A DNA stretch of 64,000 nucleotides from Caenorhabditis elegans (GCF_000002985.6 NC_003282.8:7874001-7938000), one strand, 5' to 3'; positions 46,201 to 57,200 are shown, numbered from the stretch's first letter. Numbers and translations: made by a program. Notes: generated from the sequence alone by a model not told the origin.

Positions 46201-49200
46201 TCGGCTTTTATCCTCTTCTATTCCACCCAACCGGTCACTTTTCTACGCTTCTCCTCTTCGCAGCAATCTGTGATGCGTGACTCACCTTCAACGCCTTTTT
46301 GCCATTCGGCTTTTATTTCCTATTCATTTTCCTCTATAAATACTAGTTCCAGTGTATTTCTTGATTTTCATTGTCATATAACTTATTTCATTTTTTTTAA
46401 TTTCAAAAAATAATATTTAATTCAGATGTGTCGATCGGCAGTTTTTCTGATATTTCTAGCAATTGAATCAATTCACGGACAGGGAAACGACTGGCTTTGT
46501 GAATCTCTGATTTGTGATCCTCCGAAAAAGTGTATTATTCACGAGCAGGTTGATTTTCTTTATTTTAACACGAAAATGAAGAATTTTTATTTTGTATAGT
46601 AAGCATTATGATGTTTGTAATGAAATTCACATGTTTGATTAGCTGCAGAGGTGGGCGGATATTTTTTCGGATATTTTCTAATAATGAATTTATCGATAAG
46701 TATTGATGTAGTTATTCTGGAAGAAATGTATCCAAACCAAAGAGTAACTATTAAGCAGCATTTTAATATGATAAAATCTAGAAAAATTCTACAAGTTTTC
46801 CTTACCGAGACCTTAAAACTTATTAGCCGAGCAACATCGGATATCGGATATTACGGATATTACGGATATCGGATAATGGACTTGCATATCGTTTATACAG
46901 AAAACTTGTAGAATTTTTCTAGGTTTTATCATATTAAAATGTTGCTTAATAGTTACTCTTTTGTTCGGATACATTTCTTCCTGAATAACTACATCAATAC
47001 TTGTTGATAAATTCATTATTAGAAAATATCCGAAAAAAATATCCGCCCACCTCTGATTAGCTGCTACAATTTTGGCCAGTTTTAATATAATGGGAATGCA
47101 GAAAAACACGCCTTTTAAAATCGATGTGAAACCGCGCTCCTGAGGATTTTCTGAAAATTGGCGAAACTAATAGAAAACGTTTGAATTTACAGGTTTGCCA
47201 CAAAATATACCTAACGAGACCTGGTTTGTGGGCGGAGCGTTGTTAAGTCGATTAAAAAAAACGTTTTATCCGCGTCTCCATAGAATATCCTCCATATTTT
47301 CCTACTATCGAATTAAAAAAAAAGTTTACTTATTTATTGATTTGTAACAATCACAAATTACATTCGCAATACTTTTCAGGTACCTCAATGCCTCGTCGAG
47401 AGCACACCTACTCCACCTTTATTCGGAACAATAAATGGTGGACAACCACTATTTCCAAACCCCTCACAAACACAAACTTCATCAAATATACCATCACCTT
47501 TAGCTCCTACACCTACTGTCCCGCCAAGCACACAATCTCCACAAACCACTACCCCTCCGTCACCATTTGCCCCATTTTTGAATCTATTCGGAGGAGGAAC
47601 ACCGGGAGCACCAACACCAACATTAATTCCTCCATTCATGCTTCCAACTCTACCAACAACTGCTCCACCAACTACACCAAGTCCAGTTGATGTATGTTCT
47701 CTACCACCAGTTACCGGATCATGTAGTCGTGCAAGAATTATGTGGTAAGAATTTGAAATCTATTACTTTTCATTTTATTTAAACGCTCAGGTATTACGAC
47801 AATGAATCTAGAAGATGTGAACGATTTAGTTGGAGTGGGTGCGGAAATCAGAATCGATTTGCGAGCAAGATGCAGTGTGAACAAACTTGCTCACAAAATT
47901 CACTTTTTAAAAGAAACTTTTGAAGTATTGTTAGAGATAAGCTTTTTGTTTATTATTTTATGTTTCTGTACATATTTTTTTACTTTTTAATTTCAATAAA
48001 TCAAACTCACTTGTTTTGAACATCCAGAAGAACTAATCCAAGAGTATTAACCAATGATCCTACACGTGTTACTTCTTCTTCGTCATTGTTCTTAAAAAGA
48101 GTACAATCACTATCATTTTTAATGGACTTTTTCTTATAATTTAGCTTATTGTTAAAAATAAAAAATAAATAAAATAAATATTTGTACAATTCTTTAACGA
48201 TAGAGTTCCGAAACCTGAGACTTTACTTTTTTATTTTTTCTCCCAAAAATACCGAATTTCGTAAGGTAACGTTGTTAAAGTTTCTCAACAAAAAAGTGGT
48301 TACGGCGATTGAAAGATTTGAAAAAAAAAAGTTTATTTTCAGAACCCAAATTTTGTCATTTTTGTTATGGGGTTATTCAAGTAATGTAGCAAAATGTATT
48401 TAAATACATTTGTGACGTCACAAATGTATTTAAATACATGTTTTTATATACTTGAATACAGTTGTGACGTAATTTTTCTACACTTTTTAATTTTTCGACA
48501 CTACTTGAATAACCCCATTAGTTTCGCGGAGGACGAAACTTTTTGATTAATTGATTTTATTGCCACCTGAGAAAACAACAGGGAATAAATTACCAGATAT
48601 ACATAAAAGGGTGATAATCAAATAAAGATGAACTTCCGCATGGTCTGACTTGGTAAAGCTGGCAAAATTTGAGTCTTTAGCTGAATACAAGCCTTTTTCT
48701 AAAACTTTGAATCGCCATAACTTTTTTGGGAAATTTTCCGAACGTCTCATTTCGAAATTCGGTAGTTTCGAGCCATTTTTGGTACACCACTTTTAAATTT
48801 CAAAATAAGGCAACCAAACTTACATCATTCACTGTTAGCAATCCGTTACTCCGCAATACAGTCATAATTGTCAGTGTTAATCCAACTTTCTTTTCTGCTG
48901 GCATTCCTTTTTCAAGTAGGCTGCAAACTGCTGCAGTAGCTGACTGAAATCATTAAAATTGGGCAAAAATTTGGAAAAAAAAATTGGTCTACCTCTGAAG
49001 TTGCTGGATTCTGGAATTTTGAGATAATGAGAGGCATGACGTAGTCGTTGGCTACAAGATCCAACTCAATCCAATCAACGTATGAGGCAATATTATCCAG
49101 AACAAGACACTGAATGACGTTGTCTTCTGGAAGTGCATTTGCGATAGTCAACCAACTTTTAGCGATTTCATTGATACAAATCTCCCTCATAGCATCTTTT

Positions 49201-50032
49201 ATTTTAATGTTTCGATCACTTTCCTTAAAAATATAATATTAATTTCAGAAATATTCCGTGTTATGTTACATTTTTCGATCTCTGAATATCTCGATTCACG
49301 ACTTCTGTATCAATTGCAAGCAGAACTTTCAAATAGAAAAAAGCGACTTTGCGATCGTTGATATTGTCCGAGAAGAAGCTGAAACTTTTTCTAATTATAT
49401 TAATTGTAGTTGTAATGATTATCTCTGATGATTAAAGATTTCTTGTTCAAAAGTTGATCATAGCTCACATTTTAATTTCTTTTTCCATTTTTAAATTAAA
49501 AAAAAGCAAAAAAACCAACAGATCATTGAAGAAACTGGACCATCGTTCAGGGAAATCTGCGGCAAACACCAATGAGAAGATGTGAGCCATTTTGTTAGTG
49601 AGAAACGCGGGTTGATCGACTGTTGAGCTCCGAGAATTTTTAGTATAATGAAGCAAAAATGTCCTGATAACAGAAACATCTCCTTGTGACGATGAATGAT
49701 ATCTTTTGTTAAGATAATCTTCTATAACTTGCAACAAGAGAAATTGCTCTTCTGGAGATCTGAAATAACACCACTTATCTTTATTCATTGGTTTTATGTT
49801 AAGTCTTTCCAAAAATTAATTTTTAAATTAAAAATATTACGGTTTATGAGGTCCAATGAACGAATCCACAGATTTCTTCCATCCCGATTCGTCTTTTTTC
49901 AGCGATTCCAACGCTCGATAAATCTGAAATCAGTTTTAAAAAAGAAATACCAACATTAAAAACCGAAAATACCTCCGCTTGCTTTGTTGGATCAGTTACT
50001 GCGATTCCAGCGTTTCCATTTGTTCCGAACAT
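43240..50032 (-). CDS. xpo-3: Exportin-T (tRNA nuclear export receptor)
   Basis: Twelve exons: 50032-49973, 49923-49841, 49759-49520, 49378-49270, 49223-48993, 48943-48824, 48090-48011, 45952-45781, 45644-45363, 45317-44336, 44260-43812, 43284-43240 (last exon tentative), giving about 950 aa against 962 in human XPOT. An importin-beta-family HEAT-repeat protein that carries mature tRNA with RanGTP. Matches in order: SPEEQFLLLQVIEDY, FPERWSSFFNDL, KVAFFYLKVLLAIDTEVVNR, LVLDNIASYVDWIELDLVAN, AAFLDQRGISISSANVRTR, VYLFCRFVKSHK, GYSSRMSKAFNNAQ. Exon 3 ends at CT|GTTGGT because the next possible donor breaks the frame. The 2.06 kb intron 7 contains a Kunitz gene on the opposite strand. Shares a divergent promoter with the LLPH-like gene. 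Confidence 0.9.
46426..47923 (+). CDS. Secreted single-domain Kunitz (BPTI-type) protein nested in xpo-3
   Basis: Three exons: 46426-46548, 47380-47744, 47791-47923, giving 206 aa. ATG follows TTCAG directly, so it is probably trans-spliced. Signal peptide MCRSAVFLIFLAIESIHG, a short Cys-containing segment (WLCESLICDPPKKC), a ~100-residue Pro/Thr-rich linker probably O-glycosylated, then one Kunitz domain from DVCSLPPVTGSC through WYYDNESRRCERFSWSGC to MQCEQTC with six cysteines in the expected order. The spacing before the fifth cysteine is about one residue short. The P1 residue after the second Cys is Ser rather than Lys/Arg, so trypsin inhibition is not expected. Intron 1 holds a 408 bp foldback element. 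The gene lies entirely within xpo-3 intron 7, antisense. Confidence 0.9.
46647..47054. mobile_element. 408 bp foldback (palindromic) element with 10 bp target duplication
   Basis: Ends AGAGGTGGGCGGATATTTTT and its complement at the right, with arms of roughly 160-170 bp that are nearly identical. The centre carries short GGATATTAC/GGATATCGG repeats. GATTAGCTGC occurs immediately outside both ends (46637-46646 and 47055-47064), a clean 10 bp target-site duplication. No transposase. Nine- or ten-base duplications suggest mobilisation by a Mutator- or hAT-like enzyme, which is inference. Confidence 0.88.
47152..47222. repeat. Single arm related to the palindromic element at 25477-25695
   Basis: Shares GAAAATTGGCGAAA, GTTTGAA, and the ACGAGACC end with the right arm of the intronic element at 25477-25695. 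The opposite arm is absent, so it is a half-element in the Kunitz gene's intron 1. Confidence 0.55.
48369..48516. repeat. 148 bp inverted-repeat element with a 46 bp perfect palindrome
   Basis: Terminal GGGGTTATTCAAGTA is inverted at the right end. Positions 48394-48439 are a perfect palindrome centred on TGTGACGTCACA. Lies in xpo-3 intron 6, which also holds unremarkable AT-rich sequence. Confidence 0.85.
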
Positions 50033-50391
50033 ATCCGATTCTCCCTTTCTTCCGGTGCTATTTCATCGAGTCTCTTGTTGTTCGCAAGATATCAGCGTTA
50101 ACTCTGCTTCGTCGTAATGGAACTCGCCTGAAAATATGTATTTTTAATAAATATATTCTTCAACTCTTCTCAGACTCTCAAGATCGACAATTTTTATTGA
50201 TATAAAAGTGTGAAACGAAGCGGATCGTACTAATTAAGCCAGTATTTCCACCCGGCTTGCCTTCCAACTGCACGGGTCTCGCAACGATCACCCAATAAAT
50301 TGCATGCGCCTTTAAACTTTATTCGTTTTCCAACCTTTTCCGTTTTTGTCTCGTGCTTTTCACATATTCCCTCGCTTGTTTTTCAGACAAA
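50033..50391. promoter_or_regulatory. Divergent promoter of xpo-3 and the LLPH-like gene
   Basis: A 359 bp spacer between two start codons on opposite strands. Contains CGGGTCTCGCAACG at 50273-50286 in a GC-richer patch and a TTTTTCAG trans-splice acceptor ending at 50386, directly before the LLPH-like start. No TATA box identified with confidence. Confidence 0.55.
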
Positions 50392-50886
50392 ATGGCAAAA
50401 AGTTTGAGATCAAAATTCAAGAGAAGAGTTCGTGCTATCGCCAGAACCAAGAAGGAACCAAAGACGGCAGCTCTTCTTCAGAAAGCAATCGATAAACGTG
50501 ACGAGTACGAAAAACAAGATGCAGGTTGCAATTTAATCAATTAAAATCAATCTTTTATTATTTATTATTATTTCAGAAAAAACAAAGACCGATGGAACTG
50601 CTAATGAAGAAAAGGTTGGTAAAATATATCTCATCAGAAGTAAATTTCGAAGTTTTTTAGATGGAAGTAACATCTCAGGCTACAATCAACACAAAGACCC
50701 TCAAAAAGAAGGATGGTTCATTCCCAGCATGGCTCTCTGGAACGTACGTTTTTTTCATCATGAGCGCAAATATTCATTAATTAATACTTATCAATCAATT
50801 ACACTTTCAGGCAGAAGAAAAAAGCCGCGAAAAAGAGTAAAGCAATCAAGAAAGCGAAGAACAAGTCTGGCAAAAACTTCCTATGA
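50392..50886 (+). CDS. LLPH-like small basic nucleolar protein
   Basis: Four exons: 50392-50524, 50577-50614, 50661-50743, 50811-50886, giving 109 aa. Opens MAKSLRSKFKRRVRAIARTK, closely matching the conserved MAKSLRSKWKRKMRAxKR start of LLPH (LAPS18-like) proteins. Contains the second conserved block KKDGSFPAWLSGTQKKK and ends in a lysine-rich tail (KAIKKAKNKSGKNFL). Human LLPH is about 129 aa and associates with pre-60S particles in the nucleolus; the same role is inferred here. The start lies 5 nt after TTTCAG. Neighbours xpo-3 and rps-2 are also translation/RNA-export genes. Confidence 0.88.
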
Positions 50887-51456
50887 TCTTACTGATAAAC
50901 GTACTTGCTGTTTTATTTTTTTTTGTTCGTTATTGTTGCCTTGTTGTTCATGAAATTTTCAAAATTTATCATTTCTTCGGTTTCGTTCTACAGATTTTAT
51001 AGACCTCAAATTTGAAAGAGAATGATGCGCATGAAAACGTTTGACAACTCGGCCAATGCAATGCCGAGTGATATATCAAAGTCAGGTCAATTTACAATTG
51101 AGGCAAATTGCCGACTAAACCCAACTGTTGGCAGAAATATACCGAATTCGGTGCATACGAGGTCAAAACTTTGGCTTTTTCTGAGAACCTGATTAGTTTC
51201 CCTTTTAGGTGAAGAAAATTTGTTCATCCTTGAAATTTTCGAAATCAGAAATACACTACGGAAAGGGAAAATTAAATTCAAACTTCTGACTGACATAGCA
51301 GGACATTGACAAGATTCATCTGAATTTTTCTTCAATACAATAAAGCATAAAAATTGACAGTTCATTTCCAAAAGTGTTAAAACATAAGTGCTCATTATTA
51401 TATAAAATGATCCACATTAACAGATTTATTTTAACAAAAGGAAATATTTCCACAAT
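50887..51456. other. Convergent 3' intergenic region, LLPH-like gene and rps-2
   Basis: T-rich 3' flank followed by mixed sequence. The minus-strand frame at 51087-51395 lacks splice and start support. A TTTATT at about 51424 provides the rps-2 poly(A) signal. Nothing else recognised. Confidence 0.55.
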
Positions 51457-52371
51457 TTAATTGCGGGCAAGGTACTCGTGATGACGCTGGTATGGCGACT
51501 TCTCGAGGGCCTCCTCCTTCCAGAGGTCTGGGGTAAGGTAGGAGTAGGTTCTTTGGAGGGCAGCATAGGTAGCCTTGGCGAAGTTTCCAAGAGTGGCGGT
51601 GGATCCCTTAGCGGCGGTGTAGCAATCCTCGATTCCTGCCATGTGAAGGAGCTTCTTTGGAACTGGAGCTGACACGATTCCGGTACCACGTGGGGCTGGG
51701 ATGAGTCTAACCATTACGGAGGCGCACTTTCCAGTGACCTTGCATGGAACGGTATGTGGGAGTCCGATCTTGTTACCCCAGTATCCTCTGCGGACTGGGA
51801 CAACGGCGAGCTTGGCAGCAACGATAGCTCCGCGGATGGCGGTAGCAACTTCTTTGGAGCACTTGACTCCAAGTCCGACGTGTCCGGCGTGATCTCCGAT
51901 AGCAACGAAAGCCTTGAAGCGGGTACGTTGTCCGGCACTGGAAATTATAACCCCATAATAAAACTAAAAAAATAAACTACTTACGTGGTCTGCTTCTGGA
52001 CTGGGGAGATCTTGAGGACCTCGTCTTTAAGGTTGGAGCAAAGGGCGTCGATTATCTCGAACTCCTTGATTGGAAGGGAGTTGAGGTAGATCTCCTCGAG
52101 GGTTGTGATCTTCTTCTCCTTGACGAGTCTTCCGAGCTTGGTGACTGGAGTCCATTCGGTCTCCTTCTCTCCTCCGCGTCCGGCTCTGAAATTTAAATAT
52201 TCAAAATCTGAAGGTTTAAGAATAAAATAACTACCTTCCTCCGCGTCCACCACGTCCTCCGCGGCCACCACGTCCTCCACGTCCAGCTGGACGATCTCCG
52301 GCTGGGCGAGCACCTCCGCGGCCACCTCCGCGTCCTCCGAATCCAGATTGGAAGCCTCCTCTATCGGCCAT
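51457..52371 (-). CDS. rps-2: Small ribosomal subunit protein uS5 (RPS2)
   Basis: Three exons: 52371-52235, 52185-51985, 51937-51457, giving 272 aa, the normal length for animal RPS2. The N-terminal ~55 residues are an RGG/GGRG arginine-glycine repeat (methylated in other animals). Then the S5 fold: [57 protein letters not shown], and [18 protein letters not shown], which lines the decoding/mRNA entry side of the 40S subunit. Codon use is strongly biased toward C-ending and GGA codons, unlike neighbouring genes and typical of very highly expressed worm genes. A TTTTGCAG acceptor just upstream of the start implies trans-splicing. Confidence 0.97.
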
Positions 52372-52823
52372 ATTGAAATGTGTACCTCAAGCTGCAAAAT
52401 TACGAGAAATTCAGATAGTTGAAGCAAGAAAACAAAAAAAAAGTATTTGACCGAAAATTAATTGTTTAAACATTGTAAAAACAGAATTCTAGATTCAAAT
52501 AACAGCAATTTTATATTTTAAATATTCCTGATAAGTTTTTTAAACAATTGCGTGAATTTTCCTTCAAAACGACAAAAAAAGGGGAAAATTTAGGGGAAAA
52601 ATGGAAATCAGCAGGCAGTTGCAATGGGGGAGGAGAGAGCGTGGTGAGACCCGTTGCCTTTGAAATTGACTGCGCCTTTGATTTAGAGGAGAGGCGCACA
52701 GCTTCCCCGGCTTTTCAACGTTAGTTTGAAAGAAATACAATAACGAATTGAGAAATTTCTATATTTATTCATTTAATAAGCTATAGATAAAATGAAATTT
52801 CGTAAAAATCGAAAGAAAAATTG
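52372..52823. promoter_or_regulatory. rps-2 upstream region
   Basis: Short spacer holding the rps-2 promoter and the 3' end of the small secreted-protein gene, whose AATAAA lies near 52764. A GC-rich patch at 52620-52710 includes the complement of GGGTCTCAC. No additional gene. Confidence 0.45.
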
Positions 52824-53281
52824 TTATTTTCCATTTTGCCAGTAATTTTGGTACAACTTTCCGTAGTTGTAGAAGTTTGTTTTGTCTTTTGTGAAAATTG
52901 GTTGGTTGAGAGGCATTCCGATATCATCGTCTACAGTCCGAGGCTTTGAATACACAAGACTCATGCTAACTGGTGCAGAATTCGGCTGGCTTTCACCGAC
53001 AACTGTGTCATTTTCGAAAAACTCGTTTTTTAACGGTGGAAATTGCTGAAAATACCAAACTTATATTCTGAAGAAACTTGCTGAAACAAAAAACTAACAG
53101 TTGTCGCTGCATACCAGCTTTTAAATACATTGAGTTTTTGCTTCCTTTCAGCAAACGTTCTGATATACATATTATAGGCAGCATTTTGAAGCTGAAGAAA
53201 TTGCAAATGTTCATTACGGGTGAGACCATCCAAAGGGATAATCTCAATGATTATAAAAAATACCAGAAATACGACTTTCAT
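52824..53281 (-). CDS. Small secreted protein of unknown function
   Basis: Two exons: 53281-53099 and 53045-52824, giving 134 aa. ATG immediately follows an AGACAG acceptor, so the start is well placed. N-terminal signal peptide (MKVVFLVFFIIIEIIPLDG), then a helical charged segment (FLQLQNAAYNMYIRTFAERK) and a Tyr/Asn-rich C-terminus (KTNFYNYGKLYQNYWQNGK). No cysteines in the mature part, so it is not a typical disulphide effector. No family recognised; it may be nematode-specific. AATAAA about 60 bp past the stop. Divergent from gcy-8. Confidence 0.75.
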
Positions 53282-53558
53282 CTGTCTAATCAATAAGAAA
53301 AGTGTGACATGCGATCAAGAATTTTGGTTCAACAAGGGTATTGTATTGCAATCAGTGTAATCTTTTTCTATTGTTGTTCTGATCAGTTGAATTAATTTGG
53401 GTTTCAAAATAACTGAAAGGGAAGCCAATTTTTAACGGGGAAGCTCTGCATAATTTCTCAAAACAACTTATTAGTTAGCTTATACTAATTGAAAAAAAAA
53501 GAAGATAGCTAATTTTTGGCAAGCTTAAACTTAAGTTTCTAAATGTTTCCAATATCTG

Positions 53559-53794
53559 CCTATTCGAACTACCGCGCTTTTGCCTCAAACTCCGCCTAAT
53601 TTTCCGTGCCGCATCGTGGTTTTTATCAATTTCGACGCAAACTCTTTGTTTTGAATCGTTAAAATTTTTTGTACATTAGACGTTAAGGGAATATTGTAAT
53701 AGACACTTCACTTGAAAATTTAAAATTGGAGAAAAATCGAGGTGTAGCAAAATGGGCGGAGTTTTGAGACAAAACCACGGTAGTTCAAATGAGG
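53559..53794. repeat. ~235 bp inverted-repeat element
   Basis: Arms of about 38 bp: the left reads GAACTACCGCGCTTTTGCCT onward, the right is its diverged complement, both ending in CTCCGCC. Intergenic, left of gcy-8, no coding capacity. Confidence 0.75.
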
Positions 53795-53900
53795 AGATTA
53801 AATAGTTACAATTAAAAATTCGCAAAAAAAACTTGCATTGTCTGAATGATGTTTTTTATTATTTTGTTGTGTCTCGGCTTCTAGGTCCAGTCTGTGTATT

Positions 53901-54140
53901 TTATTTCATTGTACCATAAACGTGTGAATAGAGTTCTCGTAAATCGACAATGGAGTTTTCAAAAAATACATAACGATGAGTAATCCTTGTTATATTTTCC
54001 ATTAGAGTAAATTGATATAAAGAAAACAGAGTTATATCTGAAGTTGAGAAGCTTAAAAGATTTATGACTACCGTAAGAATATCCGGATGAGCTGATACAG
54101 ATGGCTCATGAAGAGACGCAACGGGTTTCATTTCGTACAT
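53901..54140 (-). CDS. Possible small unannotated ORF (79 aa) in the gcy-8 upstream region
   Basis: ATG at 54140 (second in-frame ATG nine bases on) opens 79 codons to a stop at 53901. Protein-like blocks: MKPVASLHEPSVSAHPDIL, FTLMENITRITHRYVFFENS, IVDLRELYSHVYG. AATAAA overlaps the stop, so a very short 3' UTR is possible. No intron is needed; the GTAGTC...TTCAG pair inside would be too short. No signal peptide or family. The region doubles as gcy-8 promoter, so it could equally be a chance frame. Confidence 0.3.
   Translation of the reverse strand: MYEMKPVASLHEPSVSAHPDILTVVINLLSFSTSDITLFSLYQFTLMENITRITHRYVFFENSIVDLRELYSHVYGTMK
53981..53986 (+). promoter_or_regulatory. TAATCC (OTX/K50 homeodomain) site upstream of gcy-8
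   Basis: Exact TAATCC, the consensus of OTX-class homeodomains, 242 bp before the gcy-8 start. gcy-8 expression in AFD thermosensory neurons is known to depend on the OTX protein TTX-1. That this specific site is used is inference; a hexamer is expected by chance every few kb. Confidence 0.45.
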
Positions 54141-54222
54141 TTTTATCAACTCATATTCGATCCACGGTAACTATCGTGAGAAGCTGTAAAAGGATTTTCG
54201 ATTCTACCTTTTCCACATCAAA

Positions 54223-57200
54223 ATGCGAACAAAGAAGGCATTTCTTCTTTTGACTTTCAATGTTTTGATTTATTTGGCAGCGTGCCAAGAAACTGAACGT
54301 ATTCTTGCCAATAATGGAACTGAGGATAATGAGATTACAACATCAAAAGGTGTTTCTCCCAACACAAATCCGCTATTTCTTTCAAATTCGACTGCTGGTT
54401 TATATGATTCGAAAGGAAGAATTCGTTTGACAATTGGACATATTGGAGCAATTGGAGCATTGAGAAATGATGTTAAGATATTGGAAGTTTCACATAAAGC
54501 ATTGCAAGCTGAAGGAATATTGGATGATGATCTTGATGTCGAGTATGTTTTTCTGAACTCGATTTGAAGGCTATTTGAAATAATTTTTTTTGTACTTTTT
54601 TCATTCCCTAGAATACTAACTAACCAAATAGAATATAAAATAAAAACAACAAAAAAATGTGTATATTTTTAAGAATAATATCGCAAACTGGATGTGGAGA
54701 ATCATACGAAGGAGTTGCTGTGGCAGCTGATATGTATCACCTTCAGAAAGTTAAAGCATTCATTGGACCCTACTGTAATGCTGAAATGGATGCAGTTGCA
54801 AGAATGGCTGCATTTTGGAATATTCCAATAATTGGTTATATGGCTGCATCTAATAATTTGGCAGATAAGAATGCATATCCAACACTTGCAAGAATTTCTG
54901 TAAGAAAATACAATAATTTGGAAAAATGTTAAGCTAAATTTTAAAATGTTTTGACCTAAAAAATATGCCAAAAAATATGATTTCTAGGCCTTTATAATTT
55001 CTAAAATTCACAAATATTATTTTTTTTTCAATTTCTTGGATGATCGTTCAAAAGTTGGAATATCTGTTAGATTTATAATCGCAATTTGGTAACAGTTTGA
55101 CACTTCCGTTAAAAGGCACACGCTGTTTTTCTGATTGGATCTCGCCGCGACCACACCCAAAATTTTGTAAGAAGCTGGAAATTATTTATATTTGATCATT
55201 TTATATAGTAAATTTAAAGAAATTCAAAATTCACTATGAACAATGCATATTGAGGCAGCACGAAAGCTTTGAGCTTCGTAGTACAGTAAGCCATACCCCA
55301 GTTATTTTGCAATGCTCTCCGATTTTTCTGGAAAATAATGCATCAGCTAAAAATGGGTTACTGAACTTCTAAAAATAGCACACTTCGCAGCGTTCTGCTG
55401 AAATTATTTCGTACGTGGCGAGATCTTTAATTTTTGGATAGAAATGTTTTATAGGAATAAATTTTCATCTCGTTTCCGAAATATTGAAATTATCTATTTC
55501 TGCTGTTCAGTTGAGAACTACAAACTCAATTGCGGAGGCAACATGTGCAATGCTTCGTCATTATGGTTGGAATAAAGTAGCAATTATTACAAACACAGGA
55601 ATTCTTGCATATGATAGAGTTCTTTCATTTGAAGAAGTTTTTCATCAAAGAGGAATTAATGTTGTTAAAAAGATTATGTTTGATGAGTTTGCTGATTCCA
55701 AAGCAATGATTGCTTCTGGTTTGCTGAATGATATCAAAAATTCGGCGAGAAGTGAGTTTTTTTTTGAGTTGTTTAGTAAATTGATTAAAAACTTTCAGTC
55801 GTTGTTTGCCTTTTCTCGAATACAAGAGAATCGTCTCGAGAGTTTTTGACAGCAGCAAACACACAAGGAATGAATGTAAATGAATATGGATACGTGTTCC
55901 CATGGCTTCAAGATGGTGGAAAAGATGCTTCTCCATGGACTGGAGCAGATGGTTCAATGCTTCAAAAAGTCAAGGATCAGTATGCGAATGCTATAATCGT
56001 AAGTTCGATAAACGTTTTTACAAATTATATAATTTTTTTTAGATCGATGACGTTAACAGTTTTGATAATACAATTGTAGGACCATTTATTGAACGAATCA
56101 AGGATGTTGGGTTGACAGAAGCTGATGTTGATATTGTAAGATATTAATTAATTTCTTTCAAAAAAATCATCAAATCAAAAGTTTCTTAAAATTATCTTCA
56201 AAATGTATGATTTAAGGCCAACATTTATGGATATCTATACTTGTTTGATGCTCTAAAACTCTATGCAATTGCTGCCAGAAAAGTTTTGAATGAAACAGGA
56301 AAAGCTGAAAATCTTTTGAATGGACGTATGATGTGGCAAAATATGAGAAAATTGAAATTCGTCGGTATGGTTGGAGCATCTGGAATAGCTTCAGGACAAG
56401 TATCAATGGATGATAGAGCTGAACGTGCTCCACTATATCGTGGTTTCTTTGTATCTCCAAATTCTGATAGTGTACTTCCAATGGTTCATATGGAACCAAC
56501 AATGTTAGATAATTGTGATGGTATTGCAAATAAGTCTGGTTGTTATGAAATTGTTGTCACTGATATTATGAGAGACTTTTGGCCATCAGTTGATAGGAAA
56601 ATGCCAAAGGTACGTTTGTTTTTTAGTTGATGTGATTTTATCTTAAAGTTGCTAGATTCTATTGAGAAGATAGCATCACTAATCTTTTGGTATGTTGAGA
56701 AGACCAATAAACTTTCTAAATGTAGTGAAATTTATATTAATAGAAAATATCCTATTTTAACTTTACTGTAATAATCATACTTAATAGAGCTACTCAATTG
56801 TCACTTGAACGTTTTTGTTATTAAAAAAGTTTTATAATACGTCCTCAAGATTTGCCGCGTCTCTGATAATTCGTGATAAATCCTTTTCAAATCTGTAAAT
56901 ACTGAAAAGATTTATATTAATATTTTATTAAGGATGAACCAGACTGTGGATATCGAAATGAGAGATGTGATTATACACTGATTATCATTGGAGCCGCACT
57001 TATCCTCTTATTTATCGTCGCCGCCGTATCAGCTTTCTTTGCCCAAAAGATTTTGTATAGATGAATATAGGAAAGAAAAGTGAAAAAATATTTTAATTTT
57101 CAGGGAAAAGCGAGCATTGGACAAACTCCCATTCAGAATTTATCGTGATGATTTGCAATTTATTGATGAAGAACAACTCAAGAGTATGTTATCATTGGGA

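Noticed and set aside
47337-47690. Plus- and minus-strand Thr/Asn- and Gly-rich ORFs over Kunitz exon 2
   Set aside because: Alternative-frame readings of the Pro/Thr-coding linker.
51478-51975. Plus-strand and off-frame ORFs over rps-2
   Set aside because: Shadows caused by its strong codon bias.
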